From the NCBI RefSeq assembly GCF_006540005.1, contig NZ_BJOC01000016.1, positions 1 to 59,700 of the forward strand: a stretch of 59,700 nucleotides of DNA. The letters run 5' to 3'. This document shows, in pieces, positions 43,435 to 56,004 of this stretch. Each line of letters opens with the position of its first letter. Positions within the stretch are counted from its first letter, which is position 1. A program made the translations under genes and the position numbers. The notes below the pieces were generated by a model. The model was not told the origin of the DNA and did not search any database. It worked only from the letters and a program-made list of their open reading frames with translations. Origin of the DNA: Halomonas halmophila (GTDB taxonomy: Bacteria > Pseudomonadota > Gammaproteobacteria > Pseudomonadales > Halomonadaceae).

Positions 43435-43962
43435 TCAGTGGCGCACACCCTGTAATATCCAGGCATCGCGCGGGATCGGGGTGCCGTGGCCGTGGAGCAC
43501 GCGCAGCCCGCCGGTGCCTTCCATGATGATCGCCTGCACGCTCTGCGGGTCGATGACGTTGGCCGCGCGCATGGCGGTGCGCAGGTCGTCCTCGGTGACC
43601 CGGGCGCAGTCCATGTTGTCCCACAGGATCTCGCCGCCCGCCTGCATCAGCAGGATGGGCGGCGAATCGATGGTGCGCCGCACGGCATCCCGGCGGCGGC
43701 GCCACCCGGAGACCAGGAGTTGAAGGGCGTAGAGGGTGATCAATCCCACCAGGCCGGATGGGAGGGCGCCGGGGCCCGTCACCACCGTCGAGGCCATGAT
43801 CGAGCCGATGGCGATGGTGGCGGCGATATCGAAGGACGACAGCTGGGCAAAGCTGCGCACGCCGCACAGCTTGGCCAGCACCAGGATAAGCAGGTACATG
43901 GCCAGCGTCGTGCCCATGGTCTGCAGCATTTCAATCATTGCCGAGGGCAGCTCGCCTGCCAT
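43435..43962 (-). CDS. DUF421 (YetF-like) membrane protein
   Basis: A 175-aa protein with three predicted N-terminal membrane helices (about residues 14-85) followed by a soluble DUF421 domain. Recognisable family segments are VLAKLCGVRSFAQLSSFD and SPPILLMQAGGEILWDNM. The function of the family is not established to my knowledge. The start at 43962 is preceded by GGAGGAAGG; an ATG at 43977 is possible. It lies 41 bp downstream of gatB on the same strand. Confidence 0.8.
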   Translation of the reverse strand: MAGELPSAMIEMLQTMGTTLAMYLLILVLAKLCGVRSFAQLSSFDIAATIAIGSIMASTVVTGPGALPSGLVGLITLYALQLLVSGWRRRRDAVRRTIDSPPILLMQAGGEILWDNMDCARVTEDDLRTAMRAANVIDPQSVQAIIMEGTGGLRVLHGHGTPIPRDAWILQGVRH

Positions 43963-44003
43963 GAGACCTTCCTCCATGCTCGCCCTGGTAACTCGGGCAG
44001 CCC

Positions 44004-45470
44004 TCAGCAGAGGGCGTCGAGTTTCTCCTTGAGCAGGCCGTTGACCTGCTGTGGATTGGCCGTGCCGCGCGAGGCCTTCATGACCTGGCCGACGAAATAG
44101 CCGATCATCTTGCCGCGTTTTTCCGGCTCGGCATCGCGGTACTGCGCCACCTGTGCCGGGCTGTCGGCGATGACCTGGTCGATCATGGCCTCGATGGCGC
44201 CGGTGTCGGTGACCTGCTTGAGCCCCTTGGCCTCGATGATGGTATCGGCGCTGTTGTCGGCGTTGCCGCCTTCCCCCTGCCACATGGCCTGGAAGACTTC
44301 CTTGGCGGCCTTGCCGTTGATGGTGTCGTCGAGCACCCGGTTGATCAGCAGGCCGAGCTGTTCGGCGGACACCGGGCTGTCAGCGATAGCCAGGCTTTCG
44401 CGGTTGAGCGCCCCGGATAGCTCGCCCTGCACCCAGTTGGCGGCCTGCTTGGCGTCGCCGCAGACTTCCTTGACGCGCTCGAAGTACTCGGCCATGGCGC
44501 GGCTGGCGGACAGCACCCCGGCATCATAGGCGGACAGCCCCAGCTCATGCTCGAAGCGTGAGCGCTTGTCCGCCGGCAGCTCCGGCAGGTTCGCGCGCAG
44601 GTGGTCGACATAGGCCTGATCGAGCACCACCGGCAGCAGGTCCGGGCAGGGGAAGTAGCGATAGTCGTTGGCTTCCTCCTTGGTGCGCATGCTGCGGGTT
44701 TCATCGGCCTCGGGGTCGAAGAGACGGGTTTCCTGTACCACCTTGCCGCCGTCCTCGATGAGCTCGATCTGGCGCTCGACCTCGAACTCGATGGCGCGCT
44801 CGACGAAGCGGAAGGAGTTGACATTCTTGATCTCGGCCCGGGTGCCGAAGGCGTCCTGGCCCTTGGGCCTGACCGAGACGTTGACGTCACAGCGCATCGA
44901 GCCCTCGGCCATGTTGCCATCCGAGATGCCCAGGTAGGTGACGATGGAATGGATGGCCTTGAGGTAGGCCGCGGCTTCCTTCGCCGAGCGCATGTCGGGT
45001 TCCGAGACGATCTCCAAAAGCGGCGTGCCGGCGCGGTTGAGGTCGATGCCGGTCATGCCGTGGAGGTCTTCGTGCAGCGACTTGCCGGCGTCCTCTTCGA
45101 GGTGCGCGTGGTGCACGCGAACCCGTTTGGTCGTGCCGTCCTCCAGACTGATCTCGACTTCCCCGGGCCCGACGATGGGGTGGTACATCTGGCTGGTCTG
45201 GTAGCCCTTGGGCAGGTCGGCATAGAAGTAGTTCTTGCGGTCGAAGACCGAGACTTCGGGGATCTCGGCGTTGACGCCGAGGCCGAACTGGACCGCCATG
45301 GCCACCGCGGACTCGTTGAGCACCGGCAGCACGCCGGGCAGGCCCAGGTCCACCGCGCAGGCCTGGCTGTTGGGCTCGGCGCCGAAGGCGGTGGAGGCGC
45401 CGGAAAAGATCTTGGAACGGGTGGCGAGCTGGACGTGGACCTCCAGACCGATCACGGTTTCCCATTGCAT
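44004..45470 (-). CDS. gatB: Asp-tRNA(Asn)/Glu-tRNA(Gln) amidotransferase subunit B
   Basis: GatB activates the misacylated Asp-tRNA(Asn) or Glu-tRNA(Gln) with ATP so that ammonia from GatA can be added. The 488-aa product begins [20 protein letters not shown], has the [16 protein letters not shown] and [16 protein letters not shown] segments, and a C-terminal helical YqeY-like tail that binds tRNA. It overlaps gatA by one base. Confidence 0.97.
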   Translation of the reverse strand: MQWETVIGLEVHVQLATRSKIFSGASTAFGAEPNSQACAVDLGLPGVLPVLNESAVAMAVQFGLGVNAEIPEVSVFDRKNYFYADLPKGYQTSQMYHPIVGPGEVEISLEDGTTKRVRVHHAHLEEDAGKSLHEDLHGMTGIDLNRAGTPLLEIVSEPDMRSAKEAAAYLKAIHSIVTYLGISDGNMAEGSMRCDVNVSVRPKGQDAFGTRAEIKNVNSFRFVERAIEFEVERQIELIEDGGKVVQETRLFDPEADETRSMRTKEEANDYRYFPCPDLLPVVLDQAYVDHLRANLPELPADKRSRFEHELGLSAYDAGVLSASRAMAEYFERVKEVCGDAKQAANWVQGELSGALNRESLAIADSPVSAEQLGLLINRVLDDTINGKAAKEVFQAMWQGEGGNADNSADTIIEAKGLKQVTDTGAIEAMIDQVIADSPAQVAQYRDAEPEKRGKMIGYFVGQVMKASRGTANPQQVNGLLKEKLDALC

Positions 45471-46930
45471 CAGGCGGACTCCTCGGCGAAGGCGGGACGG
45501 CGCAGGTGCCAGTCGGTGGCTTGCTGGAATTGATGGGCGACGTTGAGCAGCTGGGCCTCGGCGAAGTGCGTGCCGAGAACCTGCAGCCCCACGGGGCGGT
45601 TCCCGGCGAAGCCGGCCGGTACGCTGATGCCGGGAATGCCGGCCAGGTTCACGGCGATGGTGTAGATATCCTGCAGGTACATCGACACCGGGTCCTTGTT
45701 GGCGCCCAGATCGAAGGCCGGGGTGGGGGAGGCCGGCCCCATCAGCACGTCGACTTCGTCGAAGGCATCCAGGAAGTCCTGGCGGATCAGGCGGCGTACC
45801 TGCTGTGCCTTCTTGTAGTAGGCATCGAAGAAGCCTTCGGACAGGGTGTGGGTGCCGATCAGGATGCGGCGCTTGACTTCGTCGCCGAAGCCCTCGGCAC
45901 GGCTGCGCTTGTAGAGGTCGACCAGGTCCGTTGGCGCCTCGCAGCGGTGGCCGAAGCGCACGCCGTCGAAGCGTGACAGGTTGGACGAGGCTTCGGCCGG
46001 CGCGATGACGTAATAGGCCGGAATGGCGTAATGCGTATGCGGCAGGCTGACCTCGCGCACCGTGGCGCCCAGGGATTCATAGACCCGGATGGCCTCGCGC
46101 ACGGCGGTTTCCACGGCCGGGTCGAGGCCGTCGCCGAAGTATTCCACCGGCAGGCCGATCTTCAGCCCGCTCAAGGGCGCGTCAAGCTCGCTTTGGTAGT
46201 CGGGCACGCCGCGGGCCACGCTGGTCGAGTCGCGACCGTCGTGGCCGGCCATGGCACCCAGCAGCAGGGCGCAGTCGGACGCCGAGCGGGCCATCGGGCC
46301 GGCCTGGTCGAGGCTCGAGGCATAGGCGATCATGCCGTAGCGCGAGACGCGGCCGTAGGTCGGTTTGAGGCCGGTGATGCCGCAGAAGGCCGCCGGCTGG
46401 CGAATCGAGCCACCGGTGTCGGTGCCCATGGCGGCCGGTACCAGGCCGGCCGCCACGGCCGCGGCGCTGCCGCCCGAGGAACCGCCGGGCACGGCGCTCG
46501 GGTCCCAGGGGTTCTTCACCGGGCCGTAGTAGCTGTTCTCGTTGGACGAGCCCATGGCGAACTCGTCCATGTTGGTCTTGCCGAGGCTGACCGTGCCGGC
46601 CTCGGTGAGCTTCTCGACGATGCTGGCGTCATAGGGGGCGACGAAGTTGTCGAGCATGCGCGAGCCGCAACTGGTCTTGACACCACGCGTGCAGAAGATG
46701 TCCTTGAGGGCCAGTGGCAGGCCGTTGAGCGGGCCGGCTTCGCCGCCGGCGCGCGCGGTGTCGGCCCGGTCCGCGGCGCTCAGGGCCTGCTCCGCGGTGA
46801 CGCTGATGAAGCTGTTGAGTCGACCATCGAGGCGGTCGATGCGCCCGAGCAGATCCTGGGTCAGCTCGCGGCTGGAAAACTCGCCGGCACGCAACCCGGC
46901 GGCGAGTTCGGTCAATGTCTTATCGTGCAT
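45470..46930 (-). CDS. gatA: Asp-tRNA(Asn)/Glu-tRNA(Gln) amidotransferase subunit A
   Basis: GatA is the amidase that releases ammonia from glutamine. The 486-aa product has the Ser-cisSer-Lys triad of amidases: Lys in LALKDIF (about residue 76), the Gly/Ser-rich loop [15 protein letters not shown] (about 144-158) and the nucleophile Ser in [14 protein letters not shown] (about 172). The start at 46930 (MHDKTLTEL) matches the family; an ATG at 46954 adds eight residues and lacks a ribosome-binding site. Confidence 0.96.
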   Translation of the reverse strand: MHDKTLTELAAGLRAGEFSSRELTQDLLGRIDRLDGRLNSFISVTAEQALSAADRADTARAGGEAGPLNGLPLALKDIFCTRGVKTSCGSRMLDNFVAPYDASIVEKLTEAGTVSLGKTNMDEFAMGSSNENSYYGPVKNPWDPSAVPGGSSGGSAAAVAAGLVPAAMGTDTGGSIRQPAAFCGITGLKPTYGRVSRYGMIAYASSLDQAGPMARSASDCALLLGAMAGHDGRDSTSVARGVPDYQSELDAPLSGLKIGLPVEYFGDGLDPAVETAVREAIRVYESLGATVREVSLPHTHYAIPAYYVIAPAEASSNLSRFDGVRFGHRCEAPTDLVDLYKRSRAEGFGDEVKRRILIGTHTLSEGFFDAYYKKAQQVRRLIRQDFLDAFDEVDVLMGPASPTPAFDLGANKDPVSMYLQDIYTIAVNLAGIPGISVPAGFAGNRPVGLQVLGTHFAEAQLLNVAHQFQQATDWHLRRPAFAEESA

Positions 46931-46975
46931 GGGGCCTGGGCTCCGTGATGACATGGCGTTGACGGCGGCCGGGGA

Positions 46976-48484
<1,509 letters not shown>

Positions 48485-48486
48485 CC

Positions 48487-48502
48487 GGGGAGGTTCCCTA
48501 TC
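48487..48502 (+). promoter_or_regulatory. Ribosome-binding site and apparent ATC start of mreC
   Basis: GGGGAGG (48487-48493), a strong Shine-Dalgarno match, is 6 nt before an ATC at 48500-48502. The codons that follow read KPLFSHGAVPWGR, matching the usual MreC N-terminus after the initiator (M-K-P-I-F-S-R-G in E. coli). No ATG, GTG or TTG lies at this spot. Confidence 0.7.
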
Positions 48503-49426
48503 AAGCCGCTGTTCTCGCACGGAGCGGTGCCCTGGGGTCGCATGCTGGTGTGTGCGATCCTCGCCATCGCCCTGATGTTCGCCGACCTGCGCTTCTCGCG
48601 CATGGATTCGGTGCGTGCACAACTCTCCACCCTGGTAGCGCCGGTACAGTGGGCGGTCAGTCTGCCCAGCGATGTTCTCAACTGGGGCGCGCTGGTGCTC
48701 TCCGATCAACGCGAGCTGGTGGCGGAAAATCGCCGCCTGCGCGAGCAGGTGCTCAGCCTGTCGCACCGGGTACAGCGCATGGCCAGCCTGACGGCGGAGA
48801 ATGTGCGCCTGCGCGAACTCCTGTCGGCCAGCCAGCAACACGATATTCCCTTCATTACCGGTGAGCTGCTCTCCCTGGACCCCGATCCCTTCACGCATCG
48901 TATGGTGCTCGATCGTGGCCGGCGCAATGGCGTCTTCGTCGGCCAGCCGGTCATGGATGCCTCGGGCCTGGTCGGTCAGGTGACAGCGGTATCGGCCTAC
49001 TCGAGTCGCGTGCTGCTGGTCACTGATGCCAGCCATGCGCTGCCGGTCCAGGTGAATCGCAATGGCCTGCGTTTCGTGGCGCAGGGCGCCGGGCGCGACC
49101 AGCGCCTCAATGTGAGGCATGTGCCGGACACGGCCGATATCCGCGAGAATGATCTGCTGGTCACCTCCGGTCTGGCTGGCCGCTTCCCGCCGGGATTCCC
49201 GGTGGCCCGTGTCGAACAGGTGGTGCATGACCCGGGGGAGCCCTTTGCCAGGGTCAAGGCCAACCCTCTGGCCAAGCTGCAGCGCTCACGCCACTTCCTG
49301 CTGCTGTTCCCGCCCGAGCCGCGCAACGCCGATGGGCGCGGTGGCTGGGAGGCAACGCTGGACCCGGTCGCCGTCGAGATGGCACGTCAGGTGGCCGGTG
49401 ATGTCGAGCCGGAGGAAGCACCCTGA
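48500..49426 (+). CDS. mreC: Rod-shape-determining protein MreC, probable ATC start
   Basis: MreC is a membrane-anchored periplasmic scaffold of the elongasome. Read from the ATC at 48500 the product has 308 aa: a short cytoplasmic KPLFSHG segment, a membrane helix (about residues 15-32), a coiled coil (about 70-110, rich in RELVAENRRLREQ repeats) and a C-terminal beta domain ending in an acidic tail. The next recognised start in frame is a GTG at 48527, which would drop nine conserved N-terminal residues and sits at a poor distance from any ribosome-binding site. Its stop overlaps the mreD start by one base. Confidence 0.88.
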   Translation: MKPLFSHGAVPWGRMLVCAILAIALMFADLRFSRMDSVRAQLSTLVAPVQWAVSLPSDVLNWGALVLSDQRELVAENRRLREQVLSLSHRVQRMASLTAENVRLRELLSASQQHDIPFITGELLSLDPDPFTHRMVLDRGRRNGVFVGQPVMDASGLVGQVTAVSAYSSRVLLVTDASHALPVQVNRNGLRFVAQGAGRDQRLNVRHVPDTADIRENDLLVTSGLAGRFPPGFPVARVEQVVHDPGEPFARVKANPLAKLQRSRHFLLLFPPEPRNADGRGGWEATLDPVAVEMARQVAGDVEPEEAP

Positions 49427-49914
49427 TGGCCCGCGCGACTCCGACGCCCATGATCTGGGTATGGCTATCGATGCTGCTGGCGTTGTGCCTGCAGGTGATG
49501 CCCCTGGCCGACGGATGGCAGATCTGGCGGCCGGACTGGCTGGGGCTGATGCTCATCTACTGGTGCATGAAGACGCCGCAACGGGTCGGGGTCGTGCATG
49601 GCTTCGTGCTGGGCATTCTGCTGGACCTCATCGAGGGCGTGCCGCTGGGCCAGAATGCGTTGCTGCTTTCCTTGCTGGCCTTTCTGTGTGCACTGGTCTA
49701 TCCGCGTTTCCGGGCCTATTCGCTGTTGCAGCAGGCCGTGCTGATCCTGGTGTTGCTGGGCTCGGTGCAGCTTGTGGAGCAATGGCTGCGAACCCTGTTG
49801 GGGCCCTTCTCCATCCACCTGTCCTTCCTGCTGCCCTCCTTGATCGGAGCCGTGCTGTGGCCTTGGCTGACGACTCTGTTCCGGGCGATGCGTCGCCGCT
49901 TCACCCATTCATGA
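49426..49914 (+). CDS. mreD: Rod-shape-determining protein MreD
   Basis: A 162-aa inner-membrane protein with five or so helices, third member of the MreBCD elongation set. Family features are the hydrophobic start VWLSMLLALCLQVMPL, the P-D-W segment WRPDWLGLMLIYW and GFVLGILLDLIEGVPLGQNAL. It overlaps mreC (TGATG). Confidence 0.93.
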   Translation: MARATPTPMIWVWLSMLLALCLQVMPLADGWQIWRPDWLGLMLIYWCMKTPQRVGVVHGFVLGILLDLIEGVPLGQNALLLSLLAFLCALVYPRFRAYSLLQQAVLILVLLGSVQLVEQWLRTLLGPFSIHLSFLLPSLIGAVLWPWLTTLFRAMRRRFTHS

Positions 49915-49926
49915 CGGGAGCGTGAC

Positions 49927-50523
49927 ATGACCCTGGACCCCCGGCCTTATCTGCGACTGGCGTCGGCATCGCCGCGCCGCCGGGAATTGCTCGCCAGTAT
50001 TGGCGTGAGTGTCGAGGTCAGCCCGGTCGACCTGGATGAAACGCCGCTACCGGGAGAAGCGCCGCGCGACCATGTCCTGCGCCTGGCCCGCGACAAGGCC
50101 CTTGCCGGCCATGCGGCAGGCGGGCCGGTGACCCTGGGCGCCGATACCGTGGTGGTCGTGGAGGGCCGGGTTCTCGGCAAGCCACGCGATGCCGGGCACG
50201 CCCGATCCATGCTGCAGGACCTGGCTGGGCGCAGCCATGAGGTGATGACCGGCGTGGCGGTGCAGGGCCCCGCCGGTCTGCTCACCCGCTGTGTGGTGAG
50301 TCGAGTGACGCTGCGGGATATTCCGGCGGCGGAGATGGCGGACTACTGGCGTACCGGCGAGCCGCACGACAAGGCCGGGGGCTATGCCATTCAGGGGCTC
50401 GGTAGCGTCTTCGTTACGCACCTCGAAGGGAGCTACTCGGCGGTGGTGGGACTGCCTCTGTGCGAAACCGCGGAAATCCTGCGTCGCCAGGGCGTGCCGC
50501 TGTGGAATCTTCCTGTGTCATAA
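49927..50523 (+). CDS. maf: Maf-family nucleotide pyrophosphatase (YhdE type)
   Basis: A house-cleaning dTTP/UTP pyrophosphatase of 198 aa. The motifs are LASASPRRRELL (about residues 12-23), the ADTVVVV segment with the catalytic Asp, KPRDAGHARSML and the C-terminal GGYAIQGLGSVFVTHLEGSYSAV, split here as GGYAIQGLG and EGSYSAVVGLPL. The order mreBCD-maf-rng is widely conserved and supports the YhdE rather than YceF type. Confidence 0.92.
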   Translation: MTLDPRPYLRLASASPRRRELLASIGVSVEVSPVDLDETPLPGEAPRDHVLRLARDKALAGHAAGGPVTLGADTVVVVEGRVLGKPRDAGHARSMLQDLAGRSHEVMTGVAVQGPAGLLTRCVVSRVTLRDIPAAEMADYWRTGEPHDKAGGYAIQGLGSVFVTHLEGSYSAVVGLPLCETAEILRRQGVPLWNLPVS

Positions 50524-50573
50524 TGACTTGAACAACTTCGGGGCCGCTGGCCGGCCGGTTTGCCAGATGCTGT

Positions 50574-50603
50574 GTCCCGCGGGCAAGAGCCGCGGAACGG
50601 GAC
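50574..50603 (+). other. Hairpin in the rng leader
   Basis: CCGCGG (50577-50582) pairs perfectly with CCGCGG (50590-50595) around a 7-nt loop, and outer arms GTCCCG (50574-50579) and CGGGAC (50598-50603) offer an alternative longer stem. It ends 64 nt before the rng start and has no T run. Confidence 0.4.
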
Positions 50604-50667
50604 GCGCTTCGAGGGTGGCCGTGGCACGGATGCGTCTTCAGGACTCTTCTCAAGATAAGGACTTCGC

Positions 50668-52131
50668 ATGAGCGGTGAAGTACTCATCAATCTGACGCCG
50701 ATGGAAACCCGCGTGGCCGTGGTGGAAAACGGCGTGCTCCAGGAAGCCTTCATCGAGCGGGCGCGACGACGGGGTATTGTCGGCAACATCTACCAGGGGC
50801 GTGTGGTCCGGGTACTGCCCGGCATGCAGGCAGCCTTCATCGATATCGGGCTTGATCGGGCCGCCTTCATCCATGCACATGAGGTCATGCCGGCGGGCAC
50901 GCCGGCCGACGAGCAGGTCTCGATTTCCCAGCTGCTCCAGGAGGGGCAGTCGCTGGTGGTGCAGGTCACCAAGGATCCCATCGGCTCCAAGGGAGCACGC
51001 CTGACCACACACCTCTCGGTGCCGTCGCGCTACCTGGTCTACATGCCGGACTCACCCCACAACGGCGTCTCGCAGCGCATCGAGGACGAAGGCGAACGCG
51101 AGCGACTGCGTTCCCAGGTGGAGGCGGCGCTCGGCGAGCAGATCCTGGAGGTCCAGGGCGGCTTCATCGTGCGCACTGCCGCGGAAGGCGTGACCGACGA
51201 GGAACTCGCCGGCGACATGCACTTCCTGCTGCGGCTGTGGCGCAAGGTCAGCGAGCGGCGCGTCAGCGCGCCGGCGCCCAGTGTCATCTATGATGACCTG
51301 CCGCTGTTCATGCGGACCCTGCGTGATGTGATGCGCGATGACATCGAGAAGGTGCGCATCGACTCCCGCGAGAATCATGTCAAGCTGCTCGAGTTCGCCG
51401 AAGAGTTCATGCCGGACGCACTGAATCGCATCGAGCACTATGCCGGGGAACGCCCCATCTTCGACCTGTTCAGCGTCGAGGACGAGATCCAGAAGGCGCT
51501 GGCGCGCAAGGTCCAGCTCAAGTCGGGGGGCTACCTGGTCATCGACCCGACCGAGGCGATGACCACCATCGACGTCAACACCGGCGGTTTCGTGGGCCAT
51601 CGCAACCTCGAAGAAACCATCTTCAAGACCAATCTCGAGGCGGCGACGACCATCGCCCGGCAGCTACGCCTGCGCAATCTCGGTGGCATCATCATCATCG
51701 ACTTCATCGACATGGATGATACCGAGCATCAGCGCCAGGTGCTGCGCGTGCTGGAAAAGGCGCTGGAGCGCGATCACGCCAAGACCAAGTGCACCGGCGT
51801 GACCGAGCTGGGCCTGGTGCAGCTGACCCGCAAGCGCACCCGCGAGAGCCTGGAGCAGACCCTGTGCGAGCCGTGTCCGGTCTGTGAGGGGCGCGGTACC
51901 CTCAAGACACCGGAGTCGGTGTGCTACGAGATATTCCGCGAGATTCTGCGCGAGGAGCGCGCCTACAGCGCCGAGACCTATACCGTGCTGGCGGCACAGT
52001 CGGTGGTTGACCGCCTGCTCGACGAAGAGTCGGCCGCGGTGGCGGATCTCGAGGAGTTCATCGGCAAGACCATCCGCTTTCAGGTGGAGTCGCATTATTC
52101 CCAGGAGCAGTACGACATCGTACTGATGTGA
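50668..52131 (+). CDS. rng: Ribonuclease G
   Basis: RNase G is the shorter RNase E homologue, an endonuclease that matures the 5' end of 16S rRNA and decays some mRNAs. The 487-aa product (E. coli 489) has an S1-like RNA-binding domain (about residues 38-125), the catalytic Asp regions TIDVNTGGFVGHRN (about 295) and IIIIDFIDMDD (about 345), and the zinc-link CEPCPVCEGRG. AGGACTTCGC precedes the ATG. It lies 144 bp after maf. Confidence 0.96.
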   Translation: MSGEVLINLTPMETRVAVVENGVLQEAFIERARRRGIVGNIYQGRVVRVLPGMQAAFIDIGLDRAAFIHAHEVMPAGTPADEQVSISQLLQEGQSLVVQVTKDPIGSKGARLTTHLSVPSRYLVYMPDSPHNGVSQRIEDEGERERLRSQVEAALGEQILEVQGGFIVRTAAEGVTDEELAGDMHFLLRLWRKVSERRVSAPAPSVIYDDLPLFMRTLRDVMRDDIEKVRIDSRENHVKLLEFAEEFMPDALNRIEHYAGERPIFDLFSVEDEIQKALARKVQLKSGGYLVIDPTEAMTTIDVNTGGFVGHRNLEETIFKTNLEAATTIARQLRLRNLGGIIIIDFIDMDDTEHQRQVLRVLEKALERDHAKTKCTGVTELGLVQLTRKRTRESLEQTLCEPCPVCEGRGTLKTPESVCYEIFREILREERAYSAETYTVLAAQSVVDRLLDEESAAVADLEEFIGKTIRFQVESHYSQEQYDIVLM

Positions 52132-52134
52132 ACC

Positions 52135-55100
52135 ATGTCGCCGAGTCGCCTTGTCCTCCGTTGGTCCTTGACGCTGCTGGCCCTGGCGTTGTCGCTGGTG
52201 GCCGTGCTGCTGCTGGTGCTGCGTCTGCTGCTGGGGCAGGTTGATCACTGGGCACCGGAGATCGAGTCGCAGCTCGCGTCGCGGTTTTCCAGCGAGGTGT
52301 CGCTGGCCCGGGCGCAGGGCGGGGTGGCCGGGCTCGACCCCTGGCTGGCCGTCAGCGATCTGGATTTCCGCTCGCGTCAGGGACTCGGCAATGTGCCCCT
52401 GCTGGAGGTCGAGAAAGCCCGGCTGCGGCTGGACACGGCGGCCAGCCTCGGGCAGGGCATGCCGGTCCTCGCCCAGTCGCACCTGGCCGGTATCACCCTG
52501 CATCTGTATCAGAATGAAGACCTGGGCTGGCAATGGCCGGCACCCGCCGATGTACCGCCGGAACTGATGCCCAGTGGTTCCTTCGATCTATCGCGCCTGG
52601 ATTTCTGGGTCGGCGTGCTGTTACGCCAGCGCGCCTGGGCGGATGACCTACGTGTCGTCCTGCATGGCCGCCAGCGCCGGATGGTGCTGGAGGCGCCCCG
52701 GCTGCTGGTGACCGGCGACAGTGGGCAGACGCACCTGGAAGTTGAAGTGCGTCTGCGTGATCGTCCCGGCACGGCCTTCAAGGCAGTGATGGATGTCAAC
52801 TGGCAAGGCGCAGGCGGCGGGTTCGATGCTTCGCTGCAGGCCGACATGGAGCTCGACAGCCTCATCGGGGTGGCCGAGGTGATGGGCATCGATGACATCC
52901 TGCGCCTCGATGATGCCGAGGGCCAGGCACGGCTCTGGGGGCGCTGGCAGGCGGGGCGCCTGGCCGACGTGCGTGTCGATCTCGACGCGCCGCGCCTGCG
53001 CTTGAGTCGTGACGGTGCCCCGGCGCCGGATGGTGACAGTACCGGGATCGCGCTGGAAGATGTATCGCTTCAGGGCAAGTGGTTGCGTGACGACAGCGGG
53101 CAGGGCTGGGAAGCCTGGTTCGCCAGTCATGCCCGCAGCGTGGGGGCGCCGCCGCAGAGCGGCCCTCCGCTGCCGCGTTACTGGCATGCCAGCGGCGAGG
53201 GTCAGGACTGGTGGGTCAGGGGGAGCCACTTCGAGCTGGACGCCTTGACGGCCTGGCATGATCGCTTTCCCCTGCCCGAGAGCTTGACGCGCAGCGTCGA
53301 GGCGCTGTCGCCCAGTGGCCAGGTGGCGGGACTGGCGTTCGGTCACCGGGATGGCCAGTGGCGGGCGCGGGTGAGTGCTACGGATGTAGCCGTTTCACCC
53401 TGGGAGGACGCCCCCGGCGGCGGCCCGGTGGATCTCTGGCTCGAGGCCGATGGCAGCAAGGGACGCGTGCGCTTTGTCGATAGCGGCAATGCCCGGCTGT
53501 CCTTTCCCGGCATCTTCGCCGCGCCCATGCAGCTCACCAGTGCCAGCGGCGAGGTGGTCTGGTCCTTTGTCGGTCCTCGCCGCTCGGTCAGCGGCCGGAA
53601 CCTGCAGGCCGTGTGGAATGGCGCCCGTGTCGAGGGCGGCTTCGGCCTGGCGATGGACGAGCAGGAGCGGGGCGGCTTCGGGCTGCAGCTGGCCTTCGAG
53701 AATGTCGACGCTCTGAACCGGCCACTGACCGACTGGCTGCCGATGCCGCTATTGCGCAATGAGGTCGACGCCGAGCTGGCCGAATGGCTTGCCGGCGGAG
53801 TGGCCGGCCGCGTGCCGCAGGGTGCCCTGAGCCTGCATGTACCCTTCGATGGCCAGCCCGATGATGCGCCCGACGCGTCCCCGCTGCAGCTGGAGCTGAC
53901 GGTCGAGCAGGGGCACCTGCCCTTCGACCCGGCCTGGCCGGCTCTGGACAACGTCCAGGGGCAACTGAGCGTGGAGGGCGGAAGCCTGAGTGCCCACCTG
54001 GCACGTGCAGAGAGCCTGGGGATCGAGACCCGCGATGCCAGCGTCAGCCTGGGTGAAGACGAGGTGCTGAAGGTCTCAGCTCCCCTGGATGCCTCGGTGG
54101 CCGCGCTGTCGCGCTATCTGGCTGCCCTGCCGGCAGCAGGCAAGGAAGTCGTTGCCGACTGGGAAGGGGAAGGCGAGATCACGGGGCAGTTGGATGTCAG
54201 TCTGCCGCTGTCGCGCCCGCAATCCCTGTCGGCGGCCTTCGAAGGTCGGGTCTCGGTGCCCCGCCTGAGCCATGTGCCGACTGGGCTGACCTTCGAGTCA
54301 CTGCAGGGCCCGCTTGCCTGGCACCAGCAAGGAGAGGACGGGACCCTGAGCGGCGAGTTGAACGGGCGGCTGCTGGGCGGCCCCTTCAAGGCCACGATGG
54401 ATACCGGTTCCTCGGGTATCGGCCTGTCGGGCAGGGCCTCGGCCGAGGCCCTCCTCGCCCTGGGGGCGCCCTCCGCAGCGGCGTCCTTGATGCAGGGGGA
54501 TGCCGCCTGGCAGGGGCAGATCGCGCTCGGGGAAGCGATACCGAGCCTGTCTCTGAGCAGTGACCTGCAGGGGTTGGGGATCGACCTGCCGGCGCCCCTC
54601 GGCAAGGCGCCCGGTGAAGCGCGGCCGTTGCGTCTGAACATGCGGCTTGGCGAGCCCATGCAACTGAGCGGAAACCTGGGAGAGCGTCTCGGGTTGCGCT
54701 GGCAGGGCGGCGAGACACCACGCGGCCAACTTTGGGTCGGCCGCAATCCCCCCGCCGGCTGGCCATCCGAACCGGGCTGGTCGGTGACGGCCGAGCTGCC
54801 ACACTTCGCCCCGGCGACCTGGGGCAAGGCCCTGTCGCCGCTGGTGAGTGCCGGCTCCGATTCGGCTACGAGCGGTGCCAGCACGGTGTCACAAGTCAGG
54901 GTGCAAACCGATTGCCTGCGCATCGAAGAGCGCTGTCTGGGTGATATGAGCCTTGACGGAGGGCCCGATGGCCAGGGCTGGCGCTTCGCCCTGGATGGCA
55001 GCCTGATGGCCGGACGGCTCGCTTATCGCCCCCGGCAGCATCAGCCGCTGAAGATCGACCTGCAGCGCCTGCGTCTCGATGAGGTGGTGCCGGATAATCA

Positions 55101-56004
55101 GGCGGCGGTGGCCTCCGGGCAGGGGAGTGGCCAGTTGCTCCAGGAGATCGCTGTACCGGCACCACCGGCCCCCATGCTGGAAGGCGTCGGGCAGTGGCCG
55201 GCGGGGCAGTTGAAGGTGGCATCCCTGCACTGGCAGTCGCGGACCTTCGGGCCCTTGCAGGCCAGCTGGCGTAGCACCCCGAACCAATTGACCCTCGATC
55301 CGGTCGAACTGACACTGGGCGAGATCGAGGCCCGGGGTAACCTGACCTGGGAAGCCTCGGGGCCGGAGGCCAGTCTGACTCGCTCGCGACTGACCCTGAG
55401 CGGCGGGGATCTGGGATCTGCCCTCGAAGTCCTCGGCCAGCCCGTGGCGGTGACCAGCAGCGAAACGCGCGTCGACAGTCAGCTGGCCTGGCCCGGCGCG
55501 CCCTGGCAGTTCGCCCTGGCCCGTTCGCGCGGCGACCTGAGTGTCGAGCTTCGCGATGGCGTCTTCGCCAATCTGGAGTCACCGTCGGCCAAAGTGGTCG
55601 GGCTGCTCAATGTCGATAACCTGCTGCGGCGGCTGCGTCTCGATTTCTCGGACGTGACCGCAAGCGGTACGGCCTTCGACAGTGTCAGCGGTGACGCAAC
55701 CCTGTATGGTGGGGTCCTGGAAACACGGGGGCCGGTAAGCATCGACGGCGCTGCCACGAACTTTACCCTGGACGGCAGTGTCGATCTGATGCGTCGTGAA
55801 CTCGCTCTTAGACTGGGCGTCACCCTGCCTGTCAGCAATAATCTGCCTCTGGCGGCGGTGGTCGTCGGTGCCCCGATCGTGGGGGGAGCGCTGTTTGTTG
55901 CCGACAAGCTGTTCGGCGATGCCATCGACCGTGTGACACAAATTCATTACCGCGTGCGAGGTCCCTGGACGTCGCCGCGTCTTTCTCTGGAAAGTACCGA
56001 ATGA
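52135..56004 (+). CDS. yhdP: AsmA-like envelope protein YhdP
   Basis: A 1289-aa protein (E. coli about 1266) anchored by one N-terminal membrane helix ([18 protein letters not shown], about residues 12-29), with the rest in the periplasm. YhdP belongs to the AsmA-like group thought to form bridges for phospholipid movement to the outer membrane. The body is rich in alternating hydrophobic beta strands, and the DUF3971 and AsmA-type C-terminal regions (for example near [14 protein letters not shown] and [14 protein letters not shown]) are recognisable. It begins 3 bp after the rng stop and its last codons overlap tldD. Confidence 0.9.
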   Translation: MSPSRLVLRWSLTLLALALSLVAVLLLVLRLLLGQVDHWAPEIESQLASRFSSEVSLARAQGGVAGLDPWLAVSDLDFRSRQGLGNVPLLEVEKARLRLDTAASLGQGMPVLAQSHLAGITLHLYQNEDLGWQWPAPADVPPELMPSGSFDLSRLDFWVGVLLRQRAWADDLRVVLHGRQRRMVLEAPRLLVTGDSGQTHLEVEVRLRDRPGTAFKAVMDVNWQGAGGGFDASLQADMELDSLIGVAEVMGIDDILRLDDAEGQARLWGRWQAGRLADVRVDLDAPRLRLSRDGAPAPDGDSTGIALEDVSLQGKWLRDDSGQGWEAWFASHARSVGAPPQSGPPLPRYWHASGEGQDWWVRGSHFELDALTAWHDRFPLPESLTRSVEALSPSGQVAGLAFGHRDGQWRARVSATDVAVSPWEDAPGGGPVDLWLEADGSKGRVRFVDSGNARLSFPGIFAAPMQLTSASGEVVWSFVGPRRSVSGRNLQAVWNGARVEGGFGLAMDEQERGGFGLQLAFENVDALNRPLTDWLPMPLLRNEVDAELAEWLAGGVAGRVPQGALSLHVPFDGQPDDAPDASPLQLELTVEQGHLPFDPAWPALDNVQGQLSVEGGSLSAHLARAESLGIETRDASVSLGEDEVLKVSAPLDASVAALSRYLAALPAAGKEVVADWEGEGEITGQLDVSLPLSRPQSLSAAFEGRVSVPRLSHVPTGLTFESLQGPLAWHQQGEDGTLSGELNGRLLGGPFKATMDTGSSGIGLSGRASAEALLALGAPSAAASLMQGDAAWQGQIALGEAIPSLSLSSDLQGLGIDLPAPLGKAPGEARPLRLNMRLGEPMQLSGNLGERLGLRWQGGETPRGQLWVGRNPPAGWPSEPGWSVTAELPHFAPATWGKALSPLVSAGSDSATSGASTVSQVRVQTDCLRIEERCLGDMSLDGGPDGQGWRFALDGSLMAGRLAYRPRQHQPLKIDLQRLRLDEVVPDNQAAVASGQGSGQLLQEIAVPAPPAPMLEGVGQWPAGQLKVASLHWQSRTFGPLQASWRSTPNQLTLDPVELTLGEIEARGNLTWEASGPEASLTRSRLTLSGGDLGSALEVLGQPVAVTSSETRVDSQLAWPGAPWQFALARSRGDLSVELRDGVFANLESPSAKVVGLLNVDNLLRRLRLDFSDVTASGTAFDSVSGDATLYGGVLETRGPVSIDGAATNFTLDGSVDLMRRELALRLGVTLPVSNNLPLAAVVVGAPIVGGALFVADKLFGDAIDRVTQIHYRVRGPWTSPRLSLESTE

